Positions 32,326 to 42,661 of a DNA stretch of 64,000 nucleotides are shown one piece after another. Position numbers and translations under genes: made by a program. The stretch covers positions 62,001-126,000 of the forward strand of contig NZ_BOOP01000021.1 in NCBI RefSeq assembly GCF_016863295.1, in the 5' to 3' direction. The notes below the pieces were generated by a model. That model was not told where the DNA came from. It saw only the letters and a list, made by a program, of their open reading frames with translations, and did not search any database. Within the stretch, counting starts at the first letter, position 1, and each line of letters begins with the position of its first letter. The stretch comes from Planotetraspora phitsanulokensis (GTDB taxonomy: Bacteria > Actinomycetota > Actinomycetes > Streptosporangiales > Streptosporangiaceae).

Positions 32326-33741
32326 CTACGGCAGTGCCGACTCTCGGTCCGCGTTCACAACCGGCAGACGGAGCACGAACCGTGCTCCCCTCGGAGAGTC
32401 CTCGATCGTGAGCGACCCCCCGTGAGCGTTGACCGTCTCGAGGGAAAGGGCCAGGCCGAGCCCACCACCTCCGGGATCCAGGCGCCGCCCCTCCTCCAAG
32501 CGGACAAAGGGTTCGAAAACCCGTTCGCGATCCTCTGGTGCGATGCCCCTGCCGTCGTCCTGTACGGTCACGACGGCCTGCTCTCCGGTGCACTCCGCTG
32601 TGACATCGACGCGAGAGGTGGCGTGCCGCTGCGCGTTCGTCAGAAGGTTGCGCAGGACGCCGGCCAGTTGCACCCGGGTGCCGAGGACGGTGGGGTGGCA
32701 CGTCGCATCGATCCGTATCGGCGTGCCGAAGGGAAGGGCGGCCGTCTCCTCCTGAAGAAGGACTGAGAGGTCGAACGGCTCGGTGGCGGATGCGCGGGTC
32801 TCCTTGACCCGGGTGTAAGCCAACAGATCGTCGATGATCGCCTGGAAGCGTTCCGTGGTGCGCAGAGCCGTCTGGATGGTCTCGAGCGGATTCACCTCCT
32901 GGGGGTAGGTCAGCGCCTCATCCAGTTGGGTGTGCAGAGCGGCGACCGGAGACCTGAGCTCGTGAGAGGCCGAGGAGGCGAAACGCCGCTGAGCGGTCAC
33001 CGCCTGCTCGAGCCGTTCGAGGTACTGGTTCGAATTGTGCGCGAGCTGCGCGATCTCGTCATCGCCGGGCGGCGTCGGGACCCGCAGGCTCAGGTCGCTC
33101 GCCGTGGCCACGCGCATCCTCTCGCTGATCGCCTTCACCGGGCGCAGGGTCCGGCCCACCACCACCCAGGTGGCCCAGGCCGCGGTGGCGGAGGCGAAGA
33201 GAACCGCGGCACCGATGCCGATCTCCAGATAGTGGTTGGCCAGGCCGGGGGGTTCCTCGACACCGACGTAGACGTAGTGGGGCCGGCCGTTCCACACCAT
33301 GGAGGACGCTTGCGGGCTGAGCCGCATGGCCGTGACCAGGAGGCTCCTGTCGTCCCACGACGGGTATTCGATGAGATTGAGGATCCGGTCGTCAGGGGGA
33401 GGACGGACCGTGGTCAGCGGGGGCTTGCCCGCCGCCGCCGCGTTGGACGCCACCACGCGCCCCTGGTCGTCGATGAGCTGGACATAGTCGACGTGACCTA
33501 TCGACTCGGTCGGCGGCACATAGCCGGGCCGCATCGCATCGGCCCATGCGAAGGTGGCATGACGCGTATCGCGGAAGACGTCCCCATCGATCTTGCTCCG
33601 GATCCAGCCGTCGACGAAGCCACCCACCACCGTGAGAACGATCAGGAACAGCGAACCCACGATGAGGGCGTAACGAGCACGGATGGAGCGCCAGAACCGC
33701 CAGTTCTGGCGCATGACCGGCCCCTGCCGTCGGCCAGCCAT
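32326..33741 (-). CDS. Orphan HAMP sensor histidine kinase
   Basis: A 471-residue kinase. TM1 lies near residues 25-45, the extracytoplasmic sensor runs to about 165, TM2 near 170-195, then a HAMP linker ('ERMRVATASDLSLRV'). HisKA carries His in 'SSASHELRSPVAAL' (about 259), followed by HATPase boxes 'NLLTNAQRHA', 'DDGRGI', 'FEPFVRLEEG' and 'GGGGLGLALS'. The start at ATG 33741 follows a G-rich site; ATG 33714 is an alternative. No response-regulator gene is adjacent. It resembles the orphan kinase at 16.7 kb in architecture. Confidence 0.86.
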   Translation of the reverse strand: MAGRRQGPVMRQNWRFWRSIRARYALIVGSLFLIVLTVVGGFVDGWIRSKIDGDVFRDTRHATFAWADAMRPGYVPPTESIGHVDYVQLIDDQGRVVASNAAAAGKPPLTTVRPPPDDRILNLIEYPSWDDRSLLVTAMRLSPQASSMVWNGRPHYVYVGVEEPPGLANHYLEIGIGAAVLFASATAAWATWVVVGRTLRPVKAISERMRVATASDLSLRVPTPPGDDEIAQLAHNSNQYLERLEQAVTAQRRFASSASHELRSPVAALHTQLDEALTYPQEVNPLETIQTALRTTERFQAIIDDLLAYTRVKETRASATEPFDLSVLLQEETAALPFGTPIRIDATCHPTVLGTRVQLAGVLRNLLTNAQRHATSRVDVTAECTGEQAVVTVQDDGRGIAPEDRERVFEPFVRLEEGRRLDPGGGGLGLALSLETVNAHGGSLTIEDSPRGARFVLRLPVVNADRESALP

Positions 33742-33908
33742 TGGTTCCCCCCCGACGTCGCATCTCCACGATGGAGAGCCGCCATAGAGCCGGATATCGT
33801 CCTTACACGCTACTTGACAGTCTGTGTGGGGATCCATGCGGGCCCTTGCCGGTTGATGACACCTCCTTGCCCTGCGTGTCGGCACCGCCACGCCCCCTCC
33901 AAGTCGGA

Positions 33909-33953
33909 GGTACGCCGGCCACCATGGAGATGATCAAGGTTGCGGTGAAGTGA
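33909..33953 (+). pseudogene. Short fragment matching the cupin gene 5' end
   Basis: About 45 bp match the region around the start of the truncated cupin at 38.65 kb: GGTACGCCGGCCACCATGGA reads GGTACGCTGGCCACCATGGA there, and the match continues for about ten more bases with a one-base difference and one indel. It covers promoter-proximal sequence and the first codons, in the same orientation, and reads out after nine codons. It is interpreted as a relic of a duplication. Confidence 0.45.
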
Positions 33954-35238
33954 GCACGGCCTTCGACGGCAGGTCCCTCGAGCTCGACGTCGTCGGCGGA
34001 CGCGCCGCATCGCCGGACAGGGCCGTGTCGGTCCTGTCAGCCGTGACCTGGCGGCGGTCGAAGCGGAGCAGGATGGCGGCACCGGTCAGCGCCGAGCCGA
34101 TCAGGAACAGCCAGGGCAGCGATCCGTCGACGGCCAGCAGGGCGGTGAAGACCGAGGGGGCGAGGGCGGCGGACAGTGACCAGGACAACTGGTACGACGC
34201 CAGGTATCGGCCGCGAAGGTCGGCAGGTGCGGCCTCGATCGCCAGCGTGCTCGCGGCTGGACTGTGGACCAGCTCCCCGGTGGTGTACAGGATCATCATG
34301 CCGATCAGCGCGACGATCAGTACGGCGGCGCCGCCGGGACGGATCATCCCGATGAGCGCGAAACCGAGAAACGACAGCGCGAAGACGGCGGCACCGGTGG
34401 CCGCGATCCGGGAGCGCCGGCCGATCCGCTGGGCCCACCGGGACATCGGCACCCCGCCGAGCGCGCAGAGTGCGGTGTTGACGGCGAACAGCCCGCCGGT
34501 CGTCGCGGCCGGGGCATGCAACACGGTGACGGCGTACGCGGGCAGCAACAGGGACAGGGCCGAGTAGCCGAACGCGATCAGGAAGTTCGCTCCGGTGAGG
34601 CTCAGGAACGGCAGGTCGGCGAGGATCGCACGGTAGCCGCCGGCGGTGTCGGTGGCGGTCACGGCAGCGGCCGGAGACCGGCGAGGCAGTCGCCGCGCGA
34701 TCAGCGCGGCGACGAGGAAACTCGCGGCGTTGAGCCAGGCGGCGATGACGAACCCGGTGTCGCCGGCCAGCCCGACGATGAGTGCGGCGAGCAGGCCGCC
34801 TGCGCCGAGGCCGGCGTTGCGCAGGCTGCGGCCCAGCGCGTTGAGCCGGTCGCGGTCCGTGCCGGTGGAGATCTCGCCCACGAGCGCCTGCTGGATGGCG
34901 GGGAACGCGCGGTCGCCGGCGGCGGTGAACAGGGCGACGGCCGCGAACGCCGGCAGCGAGGTCGCGAAGGGGTACGCCACGAACCCCAGGCCGCGCACCG
35001 CGTACCCGATCAGCTGCATGCGGCGGGCGCCGAAACGGTCGACGGCGGCGCCGGCGAGCGGGAGCAGCGCCATGCCGGCGAGGCCGGCGACGGTCAGGAC
35101 GACTCCGATCACCGTGAGCGGAAGGCCGGTGACCCGCTGAAAGAAGATCAGCGAGAAGGGCACGTACATCCCCGAGCCGAGCGCGTCGATCGTCATGCCC
35201 GTCACCAGCGCGCGCTCGCCTGGGTTCCGCCTGACCAT
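33934..35238 (-). CDS. MFS transporter
   Basis: A 434-residue transporter with 12 predicted TM helices and the MFS signature region 'GAAVDRFGARRMQLIGYAVRG' (loop 2-3), here split as 'GAAVDRFGARRMQ'. The C-terminal 30 residues are polar and cytosolic. Resembles drug/metabolite exporters of the DHA1 type. It is divergent from the MarR regulator at 35337, with two inverted repeats between them, the usual arrangement for a ligand-induced efflux pump. The substrate is unknown. Confidence 0.88.
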   Translation of the reverse strand: MVRRNPGERALVTGMTIDALGSGMYVPFSLIFFQRVTGLPLTVIGVVLTVAGLAGMALLPLAGAAVDRFGARRMQLIGYAVRGLGFVAYPFATSLPAFAAVALFTAAGDRAFPAIQQALVGEISTGTDRDRLNALGRSLRNAGLGAGGLLAALIVGLAGDTGFVIAAWLNAASFLVAALIARRLPRRSPAAAVTATDTAGGYRAILADLPFLSLTGANFLIAFGYSALSLLLPAYAVTVLHAPAATTGGLFAVNTALCALGGVPMSRWAQRIGRRSRIAATGAAVFALSFLGFALIGMIRPGGAAVLIVALIGMMILYTTGELVHSPAASTLAIEAAPADLRGRYLASYQLSWSLSAALAPSVFTALLAVDGSLPWLFLIGSALTGAAILLRFDRRQVTADRTDTALSGDAARPPTTSSSRDLPSKAVLTSPQP

Positions 35239-35263
35239 GCTGGTTCCTCCCGAAATCGTTAGC

Positions 35264-35303
35264 CACTAACTAACTTAGTGCCAAGATACTTAATGCTAAG
35301 TAT
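35264..35303. promoter_or_regulatory. Two MarR-type operators
   Basis: CACTAA/TTAGTG (35264-35280, 5-bp spacer) and ATACTTA/TAAGTAT (35286-35303, 4-bp spacer) are perfect inverted repeats in the 98-bp AT-rich gap between the MFS and MarR genes. Confidence 0.65.
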
Positions 35304-35336
35304 TTGAGAGGTTGTGAGACATGGCACACTGAGCGC

Positions 35337-35858
35337 ATGGCGCAGCAGCGCGGTGAAGACCTGATCGATGCCGACGAGGTGGACGCGATCGTCCAGCAGT
35401 GGGCCGTCGAGCGCCCCGAGCTGGAGACGCTCCCGATGGAGGTGTTCGGCCGGATCTACCGGATCGCCCGTCAGATGGGAGACCGGGTGGAGGAGTCGTA
35501 TGCCCGTTTCGGCATCGGCCGGGGGGAGTTCGACGTACTCGCGGCGCTGCGTCGTTCCGGCGAGCCGTACACGCTGTCGCCCAGTCGGCTGTCGGCGACG
35601 CTGATGCTCACCAGCGGCGGCATGACCGGCCGGCTCGACAAGCTGGAGCGGGCGGGTCTGGTCGAGCGGGTGCCCGACCCGGGCGACCGCCGGGCGCTCC
35701 GGGCGCGGCTGACCGCGAAAGGCAGGGAACTGGTCGACGAGGCCGTCGGCGCGGGCCTGGCGGAGCAGGCCGCCGTGCTGAGCCGGGTGCCGGAGCGGCA
35801 GCGCACCGAACTGGCCGCGTCGCTGCGGACGTTGCTGGCGGCCTTCGCCGATCGCTGA
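35337..35858 (+). CDS. MarR-family transcriptional regulator
   Basis: A 173-residue regulator with the MarR winged helix: 'YARFGIGRGEFDVLAALRRS', 'LSPSRLSATLMLTSGGMTGR', 'LDKLERAGLVERVPDPGDRR' and 'LTAKGRELVDEAV'. It is divergent from an MFS exporter, with operators in between, so it most likely represses the pump and itself. ATG 35337 gives the family-typical length; earlier in-frame start TTG 35304 would run through the operator. Confidence 0.9.
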   Translation: MAQQRGEDLIDADEVDAIVQQWAVERPELETLPMEVFGRIYRIARQMGDRVEESYARFGIGRGEFDVLAALRRSGEPYTLSPSRLSATLMLTSGGMTGRLDKLERAGLVERVPDPGDRRALRARLTAKGRELVDEAVGAGLAEQAAVLSRVPERQRTELAASLRTLLAAFADR

Positions 35859-35870
35859 GGCGCGTTCCCG

Positions 35871-36761
35871 CTACGACGCGTCCACCACGATGCGTTCCAG
35901 GGTGCGCCGGCCCATACGGCTCATGGCCGGGTTGGTTTCGAGGTAGTACCAGACCAGCCCCATCGCCTGCTCGAAGGCCCACGCCTTGCCTCGCTCCCAT
36001 TCGAGGTCGCCGCACTCGAGGTCCCGGCGGAGCTCCTGCCGCGGCCCGGCCTCGAGCAGGTGCCAGGCACTCACGAGATCGAGAGCCGGGTCGGCCGCTC
36101 CGAAACCGCCGACGTCGAGAATCCCGGCCAGCCGGCCCGCGGACACGAGCACGTTGCCGGGGATGAGATCACCGTGGGTCATCACGTCGGCGGTCTCGCG
36201 CGGCAGACTTCGAAGGTTCTGCCACATCTGGCGGAGCCGGCGGACATCCAGGAGCTGCTCGCTGTGCTTGAAACAGATCTCCATCCACGCGTCGTGGGAG
36301 TGAAGGTCGCCTCCCCGTCCGCTGCCGGCGAAGGTGCGGCCACGCGTGTCGATCGCACGCAGTTCTTCGATGAGCTCGGCCAGGTCGTGCGCGAATGCGA
36401 TGGATTCGCCCGGATCCTCGTCGGCGGCCACGGCACCCGGCAGCCACGTCTGCACCGACCACGGCAGCGGGTATCCCGCGCCCGGTTCACCCAGCACGAC
36501 CGGCTCCGGCGTGGGAAACCGCGTGCGACCACTCAGCTCACGAGCCGCTTCCGCCTCGGACTCGAGCCATCGGCGCGTCGCGTCGACGTGCCCGGGTTGC
36601 AGAGGGAACCGCGCCGTGAAGCGCTCGCCGATGCGAAAGATGGCGTTTACCGTCCCATGGGCGGCGATGACCGTGATGGGCAGGCTTCCCCACTCGGGGA
36701 ACTGCTCGTCCACCAATGCGCGCACCGTCTCCGGCGACACCGTCAGCTGGTCGTCGTGCAT
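35871..36761 (-). CDS. Aminoglycoside phosphotransferase-family (APH-like) kinase
   Basis: A 296-residue kinase with the MTHGDLIPGNVLV motif (catalytic His-Gly-Asp) and 'LAGILDVGGFGAADPALDLV', where the metal-binding Asp is present but the usual WD/WE is replaced by 'DVGGF'. N-lobe 'GTVNAIFRIGERFTARFPL' carries no clear Lys. It is similar to MrsA/macrolide-phosphotransferase-like actinobacterial enzymes. ATG 36761 is chosen; GTG 36767 two codons upstream is possible. It converges with the MarR gene (12-bp gap). Confidence 0.83.
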   Translation of the reverse strand: MHDDQLTVSPETVRALVDEQFPEWGSLPITVIAAHGTVNAIFRIGERFTARFPLQPGHVDATRRWLESEAEAARELSGRTRFPTPEPVVLGEPGAGYPLPWSVQTWLPGAVAADEDPGESIAFAHDLAELIEELRAIDTRGRTFAGSGRGGDLHSHDAWMEICFKHSEQLLDVRRLRQMWQNLRSLPRETADVMTHGDLIPGNVLVSAGRLAGILDVGGFGAADPALDLVSAWHLLEAGPRQELRRDLECGDLEWERGKAWAFEQAMGLVWYYLETNPAMSRMGRRTLERIVVDAS

Positions 36762-36934
36762 CTTCACGCCGGGAGCGTTCCGCATCCCGGTCTTCCGCCG
36801 CAACATGATTTCGACCGAGGACCTGGGCGTTCATGCGTCCGGGACGTCAGCGGCCTCCGGCGGGCGGTCAGCTGTGTGTCAAGCGAGAGCAGGGGATCTG
36901 ACGCGGGCGGCCACTCATCCAACGTGGTGAGCAC

Positions 36935-38446
<1,512 letters not shown>

Positions 38447-38656
38447 ATCTCCCTCACGCGATGGCAGGCCCTCAGCGGATTGATGATCGCACCAAGGGCG
38501 ACGAGAGCCGAGTCATTTTTCGTGCGCGCCGGCGGTGGTGACTGACCCTCACGTTTCGACCCGCGAAGCACGTCGCGATCGCCGTTCACTCGCACACATT
38601 GATGCGCTCTCAACGGTCACCAGACCGCCCGCCACGTCGTCGGTACGCTGGCCACC

Positions 38657-38854
38657 ATGGAGATCATCACAGGTGCGGGGGAGTGGGCGCAGCCCGCCGC
38701 CGGGGCCGCCAACGACTGGGTTGAGCAGCTCAAGGTGCCGGACCTGTCCGTCGGGACGTACTGCATCCCGGCCGGTGGGGTCGACGACCAGAGCCCGCAC
38801 ACCGAGGATGAGATCTACGTGGTGACCGCTGGCCGTGCCCGGATCGGCGCATGA
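38657..38854 (+). pseudogene. Truncated cupin-domain gene
   Basis: Sixty-five residues equal to the front half of a cupin ('SPHTEDEIYVVTAGRARIGA'), with metal ligands His and Glu of the first cupin motif visible. The second cupin motif and the rest of the barrel are missing: the frame stops where the following APH-like gene begins (ATGA). Full family members are about 110-130 residues, so a deletion probably removed the 3' half and fused the remnant to the kinase gene, whose start it now provides with a promoter. Confidence 0.6.
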
Positions 38855-39867
38855 GGGACAGGCCGGCGGGTCTGGCAGAGGCCGAACTGATGGTGGCGCT
38901 GACCGAGGGCTGGGGCATCGAGCCTCACTCGGTCGAGTACCTCCCGGTGGGTGCGGGCAGCTACCACTGGTCCGTGCTGGATCGGCGTGGAACGGCGTCG
39001 TTCGTCAAGGTCGACGACCTCGGCGTCGATGTCGCCGGACGCGATGAGGCGTTCGACCGGCTCGGCCGATCGTTCGCCACCGCCCTGGCACTGCACCGGG
39101 ACGCGGGGCTCGACTTCGTCCTCGCACCCGTCGCGACCGCGACCGACGCCCCGGTCATGCGGCTGACCTCGCGGTACGCCCTGTCGGTGTATCCAATGGT
39201 CGCGGGTGCGGCCGGAGACTTCGGCGCGCACCGTCCCGAGGACCGCGTCGAGGTCGTCGACCTGCTGGCCGAGCTGCACGAGGCGACCCCGATCGTGGCG
39301 GACACCGCGTCACGGGCCGACCTGGTGCTGCCCGGTCGGGACAGGCTGGAGGAGGCGCTGCGGGATCTCGATCGGGAATGGACCGGCGGGCCTCACGCCG
39401 AGCCGGCCCGCGAGCTCCTGTCCGTTCACGGCGGGCGGGTCCGGCGCTGGCTCGCCGACTTCGACCGCAGGGTCGACCAAGTACGGAACACCGCGGCGGC
39501 CTGGGTGGTCACCCACGGCGAACCGCACCCCGGGAACGTCATGCGCACCCCGGCTGGAGTCCGGCTCATCGATTGGGACACCGTGCAGATCGCCCCGCCG
39601 GAGCGGGACCTGTGGATGCTGACCCCCGCACTCGCCCGCATGCTCGGAGACGACCCGGCCGGCGATGCGGACGACGTAATCGCCCGATACACCCGGGCCA
39701 CCGGCCGGACCGTCACGTCGGCCGGCCTCGCCCTCTATCCGCTTTGGTGGCGGCTCGCCGACATCGCCGTCTTCGTCGACGAACTGCGCCGGCCCCATGG
39801 CACGGGTGAGGACATCGCCGCGTCGTTGACGTACCTGAGCGGCTATCTCGAATCCAGCCGGGACTGA
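38851..39867 (+). CDS. Aminoglycoside phosphotransferase-family kinase
   Basis: A 338-residue kinase-fold protein. 'VPVGAGSYHW'-like nucleotide loop near residue 30 ('LPVGAGSYHWSVLD', followed by VKVDD with the lysine), the catalytic 'VVTHGEPHPGNVM' (Asp replaced by Glu in the HGD position) and 'VRLIDWDTVQIAPPERDLWML' metal-binding segment, read as 'VRLIDWDTVQIAPPERDLWM'. The Glu for Asp change is seen in some homologues. It is likely a small-molecule kinase; target unknown. Its start overlaps the stop of the truncated cupin. Confidence 0.83.
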   Translation: MRDRPAGLAEAELMVALTEGWGIEPHSVEYLPVGAGSYHWSVLDRRGTASFVKVDDLGVDVAGRDEAFDRLGRSFATALALHRDAGLDFVLAPVATATDAPVMRLTSRYALSVYPMVAGAAGDFGAHRPEDRVEVVDLLAELHEATPIVADTASRADLVLPGRDRLEEALRDLDREWTGGPHAEPARELLSVHGGRVRRWLADFDRRVDQVRNTAAAWVVTHGEPHPGNVMRTPAGVRLIDWDTVQIAPPERDLWMLTPALARMLGDDPAGDADDVIARYTRATGRTVTSAGLALYPLWWRLADIAVFVDELRRPHGTGEDIAASLTYLSGYLESSRD

Positions 39868-40037
39868 CCCGCGGTCCGCATGGCGTGTGCACCGCTCTGC
39901 GCGGAGGGATGCCTCCGTGCCGGGCTGTGGCGCGACGGCGGCGCCTTCCGATCACATCATGATCAAGGCACGCTTTAGGTAGGTGGCTGAGCGGCAGTAT
40001 TTGTGAAATGTCGTTATCTGCCGGATGGGGTTCCGCC

Positions 40038-40985
40038 GTGACCGATGCGATCACCATGAATGCGCGCCGTCTGCTGGTGGGTCTCCTTGTGGTCATCGGT
40101 GCGACGGGTTGTGGCGTGGCCGGGGATGGAGGGGCCGCGAGTGCGGTCCCGACTCCGCGGACCGCTGCCGACCTGACTCTTCCCCTGGACGCATACGACC
40201 TGTCCGCGGCCGATCGCAAGATCGTGGACAAGGCCCGGTTCATGATGCTCGCCGACTGCACCCGGGCGTACGGCGTGGAGTTGAAGACTCCTCCGCCGTC
40301 CCCCGAGTGGCCCGAGCGGCACAGGAACGCCGATTACCTCCACTGGATGGGTGACCTGCAGGTGGAGAGGTACGGCTATGCGGGCGCGCCCGCTCAACCC
40401 GTCGTGAACTTCGCCGGGGGATACTCCGTGTCCGATGAGCAGTTCATCGTCATCGAGGGCAGGAGGCGGACGTTCCGCGGTAAGGCCGTACCTGCCGGCG
40501 GATGCATGGGCATGGCGGAGGCGCTCCTTGGCCAGGGGTCCCTGGAACTCCTTGGTGGCAAGGCTGCCGCGGTGCGCGAGGAGGAGGGCCTTCTCGTGCT
40601 GGCCGACGAGGCGTCGGATGGCGCGTACAAGGACGCTCGCATCCGTGAGGCCGAGCGCGTGTGGAGCGAATGCATGCAGGATGCGGGCTTCGACTACCCG
40701 GATCCCGGGGCCGCCTTCGGAGATCCGAGATGGCGCAAAGGCGCGGTGGACGAGCAGTTCGGCAATCCTCAGGGGAGCCCGGCGGAGATCGCGACAGCCG
40801 TCGCTGATGAGGCGTGCAGGGTGGAGACGAACTACTCCGGCGTACGGCAGGTGGCATATCGCGACAGCCAGCAGAGGATCATCGCGAAGAATCAGGCTCG
40901 GCTGGACCGCATCAAGATCATCAATAAGGCGCAGATCAAGAACGCGCGTAAGTTCCTGGCCGGCGAACTCGCGGTGACGTGGTAG
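40038..40985 (+). CDS. Putative lipoprotein, unknown function
   Basis: A 315-residue protein with a lipoprotein-like signal: 'RRLLVGLLVVIGATGCGVAG' with the Cys near residue 22 from GTG 40038, which has a GGGG stretch about 8 bp upstream; ATG 40056 is an alternative. The exported part contains six or so cysteines ('ADCTRAYG', 'GGCMGM', 'SECMQDAGFDYPD', 'EACRVETN'), a spacing often seen in actinobacterial lipoproteins of unknown role. It probably sits on the outer face of the membrane. It ends in Lys/Arg/Asn-rich helices. Confidence 0.7.
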   Translation: MTDAITMNARRLLVGLLVVIGATGCGVAGDGGAASAVPTPRTAADLTLPLDAYDLSAADRKIVDKARFMMLADCTRAYGVELKTPPPSPEWPERHRNADYLHWMGDLQVERYGYAGAPAQPVVNFAGGYSVSDEQFIVIEGRRRTFRGKAVPAGGCMGMAEALLGQGSLELLGGKAAAVREEEGLLVLADEASDGAYKDARIREAERVWSECMQDAGFDYPDPGAAFGDPRWRKGAVDEQFGNPQGSPAEIATAVADEACRVETNYSGVRQVAYRDSQQRIIAKNQARLDRIKIINKAQIKNARKFLAGELAVTW

Positions 40986-41133
40986 CCCGACGACATCGCG
41001 CACGTCCTCAGCGATCAGCCCGGAGCCACGAGTACCGCTGGAGGCGGGAGGTCGTGATCATCCGGTCGTGCCGTAAGAACTGCCTGCTCACGTAGAGGCT
41101 TGGCGAGACCGGATCGCCGACGAGTTCGTACGC

Positions 41134-41466
41134 CTATACGTCGATTCCGCGGGCGGCGAGGATCTCGCGCCACGACTTTCCCTCATGGGCGACATCACCG
41201 GCCATGATCTCTCCAGCCCGGATGTGCATCTGTCGGCGGCCTTCGGGATCACGCACAGAGTCGCAGGCGGAAATCCACCAGCGGTGTACGAAGGCGTTCA
41301 GCGCGCCGAGGTCAAGGCTGACTCTGGCCTCGTGGAGCACCGCCTTCAGGCCGGAATCGAAGGCCTCGCGGTCCTGAGGGACGACGAGCGCGGCCCGTAT
41401 GGCCCGCAGATTCTTCTCCGGCAACGGCGAGTCACCGGGCATGAGGTCGTGTGGTTGCACGGTCAT
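41134..41466 (-). CDS. DUF6247-like small protein
   Basis: A 110-residue protein: 'LRAIRAALVVPQDREAFDSG', 'LKAVLHEARVSLDLGALNAF', 'VHRWWISACDSVRDPEGRRQ'. The pattern (R..L...D...F...L..A....LD...L..FV..WW..A) is that of DUF6247 family proteins, often the antitoxin-like partner of a downstream RelE-type toxin in actinobacteria. No intact toxin frame follows here. I assign by memory of the pattern; moderate certainty. Confidence 0.55.
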   Translation of the reverse strand: MTVQPHDLMPGDSPLPEKNLRAIRAALVVPQDREAFDSGLKAVLHEARVSLDLGALNAFVHRWWISACDSVRDPEGRRQMHIRAGEIMAGDVAHEGKSWREILAARGIDV

Positions 41467-41782
41467 GGCCTGCTCCCTTCCCCGAAGGCAGAGGCTACAG
41501 AGGAGCGGTGACGTCTAGGTCGATGAGCCCGCTTCTCTACTGGAACTGCCGATTCCACGCCGGCCTCTCGGGTGGCATCTTGATCGCCCGATCCTGGAGT
41601 TCTTGCAGGCGACGAACGCCGAACTTGATGTCGACGAGTACGGGGACACCGACTGACCGGGTCGGGCACGTACTGCAGAAGTAGCTGCGCACGGCGTGAT
41701 CCCTGGGCTGCTCGGCTTCTCCCGGGTCGATGGCGGGCGAGGTGAGGGTCTGGGCTGGTCGGGTCCGCTACGGTCACAGCCC
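41467..41782. other. Gap with a protein-like open frame
   Basis: No complete gene. On the + strand, 41519-41656 is an open frame without start codon that reads 'VDEPASLLELPIPRRPLGWH' and ends 'FLQATNAELDVDEYGDTD'. It looks like the C-terminal end of a protein rather than random sequence, so it may be a gene remnant. Family not recognised. Confidence 0.35.
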
Positions 41783-42604
41783 ATGAGAATCCTCATCGTC
41801 GGCGGCAGTGGCTTTCTCGGGAACGAACTCGTGCGGCAGTCTGCAACGGACGGCCATGTCGTGGCGGCGACCTATCTGACTCGGCCGGGAACGGCACCCG
41901 GAGTCGACTGGCTGCCGCTCGATGTTGGTGACCGTACGGCCGTGGCCGACCTGATCGGCGCGTTCAGCCCTGACGTCGTCGTCAACGCGGCCTACCGGCA
42001 AGCGGACTGGGTGACGACGGCCGTGGGCGCCGCACATGTGGCCGTCGCAATCTCCGGTAACGGCGGCCGCTTGGTGCACGTGTCCAGCGATGCCGTCTTT
42101 TCAGGTAAGGCGATCACCTACGCCGAAGACTGCGTCCCCGATCCGGTCTCTCCGTACGGAGCGGCGAAGGCAGCCGCAGAGGCGGCTGTCCAGGTCATCG
42201 ATCCCACGGCGGTGATCGCACGGACGTCTCTGATCATCGGCGACGACGGTGGCTCTCCACATGAACGCCTGGTGCATTCGCTGGCCACGGGGGGCATGCA
42301 CGGGATGTTGTTCACCGATGAGGTGCGCTGCCCAGTGCATGTATGTGATCTGGCAGCGGCCCTCTTGGAGCTTGCGAACTCTGATCGTGCAGGGATCCAT
42401 CACGTAGCCGGGGCGGATGCGATGACTCGCTATGAGCTCGGATGTCTTATCGCGCAGCGTGATGGACTGGACCCGGCTCGGCTGCCGACTGGCCGACGTG
42501 CGGAAACCGACGTGCCTGGGCCGATCGACGTGCGGTTGGACTGCGTCCTGACTCAGGGTCATCTGAAGACCAGGCTGCGCGGTGCGCGGGAGTTCGTGAA
42601 GTGA
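41783..42604 (+). CDS. NAD-dependent epimerase/RmlD-like sugar-nucleotide reductase
   Basis: A 273-residue extended-SDR protein. Rossmann 'MRILIVGGSGFLGNELVRQS', 'DVVVNAAYRQADW', Ser in 'LVHVSSDAVFSG', and YxxxK as 'SPYGAAKAAAEAAV' fit the dTDP-4-dehydrorhamnose reductase branch. It stands alone, without the rhamnose pathway genes, so the substrate is uncertain. It converges on the GDPD gene. Confidence 0.85.
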   Translation: MRILIVGGSGFLGNELVRQSATDGHVVAATYLTRPGTAPGVDWLPLDVGDRTAVADLIGAFSPDVVVNAAYRQADWVTTAVGAAHVAVAISGNGGRLVHVSSDAVFSGKAITYAEDCVPDPVSPYGAAKAAAEAAVQVIDPTAVIARTSLIIGDDGGSPHERLVHSLATGGMHGMLFTDEVRCPVHVCDLAAALLELANSDRAGIHHVAGADAMTRYELGCLIAQRDGLDPARLPTGRRAETDVPGPIDVRLDCVLTQGHLKTRLRGAREFVK

Positions 42605-42621
42605 CGCTGCTCTGGTCAGCC

Positions 42622-42649
42622 CCCGGCAGCGCGGCGTTGAACTGCCGGG
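42622..42649. terminator. Hairpin between epimerase and GDPD genes
   Basis: An 8-bp CCCGGCAG/CTGCCGGG stem (42622-42629 with 42642-42649) with a 12-nt loop lies between two convergent genes. Confidence 0.55.
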
Positions 42650-42661
42650 TGGCCGTGGCGG

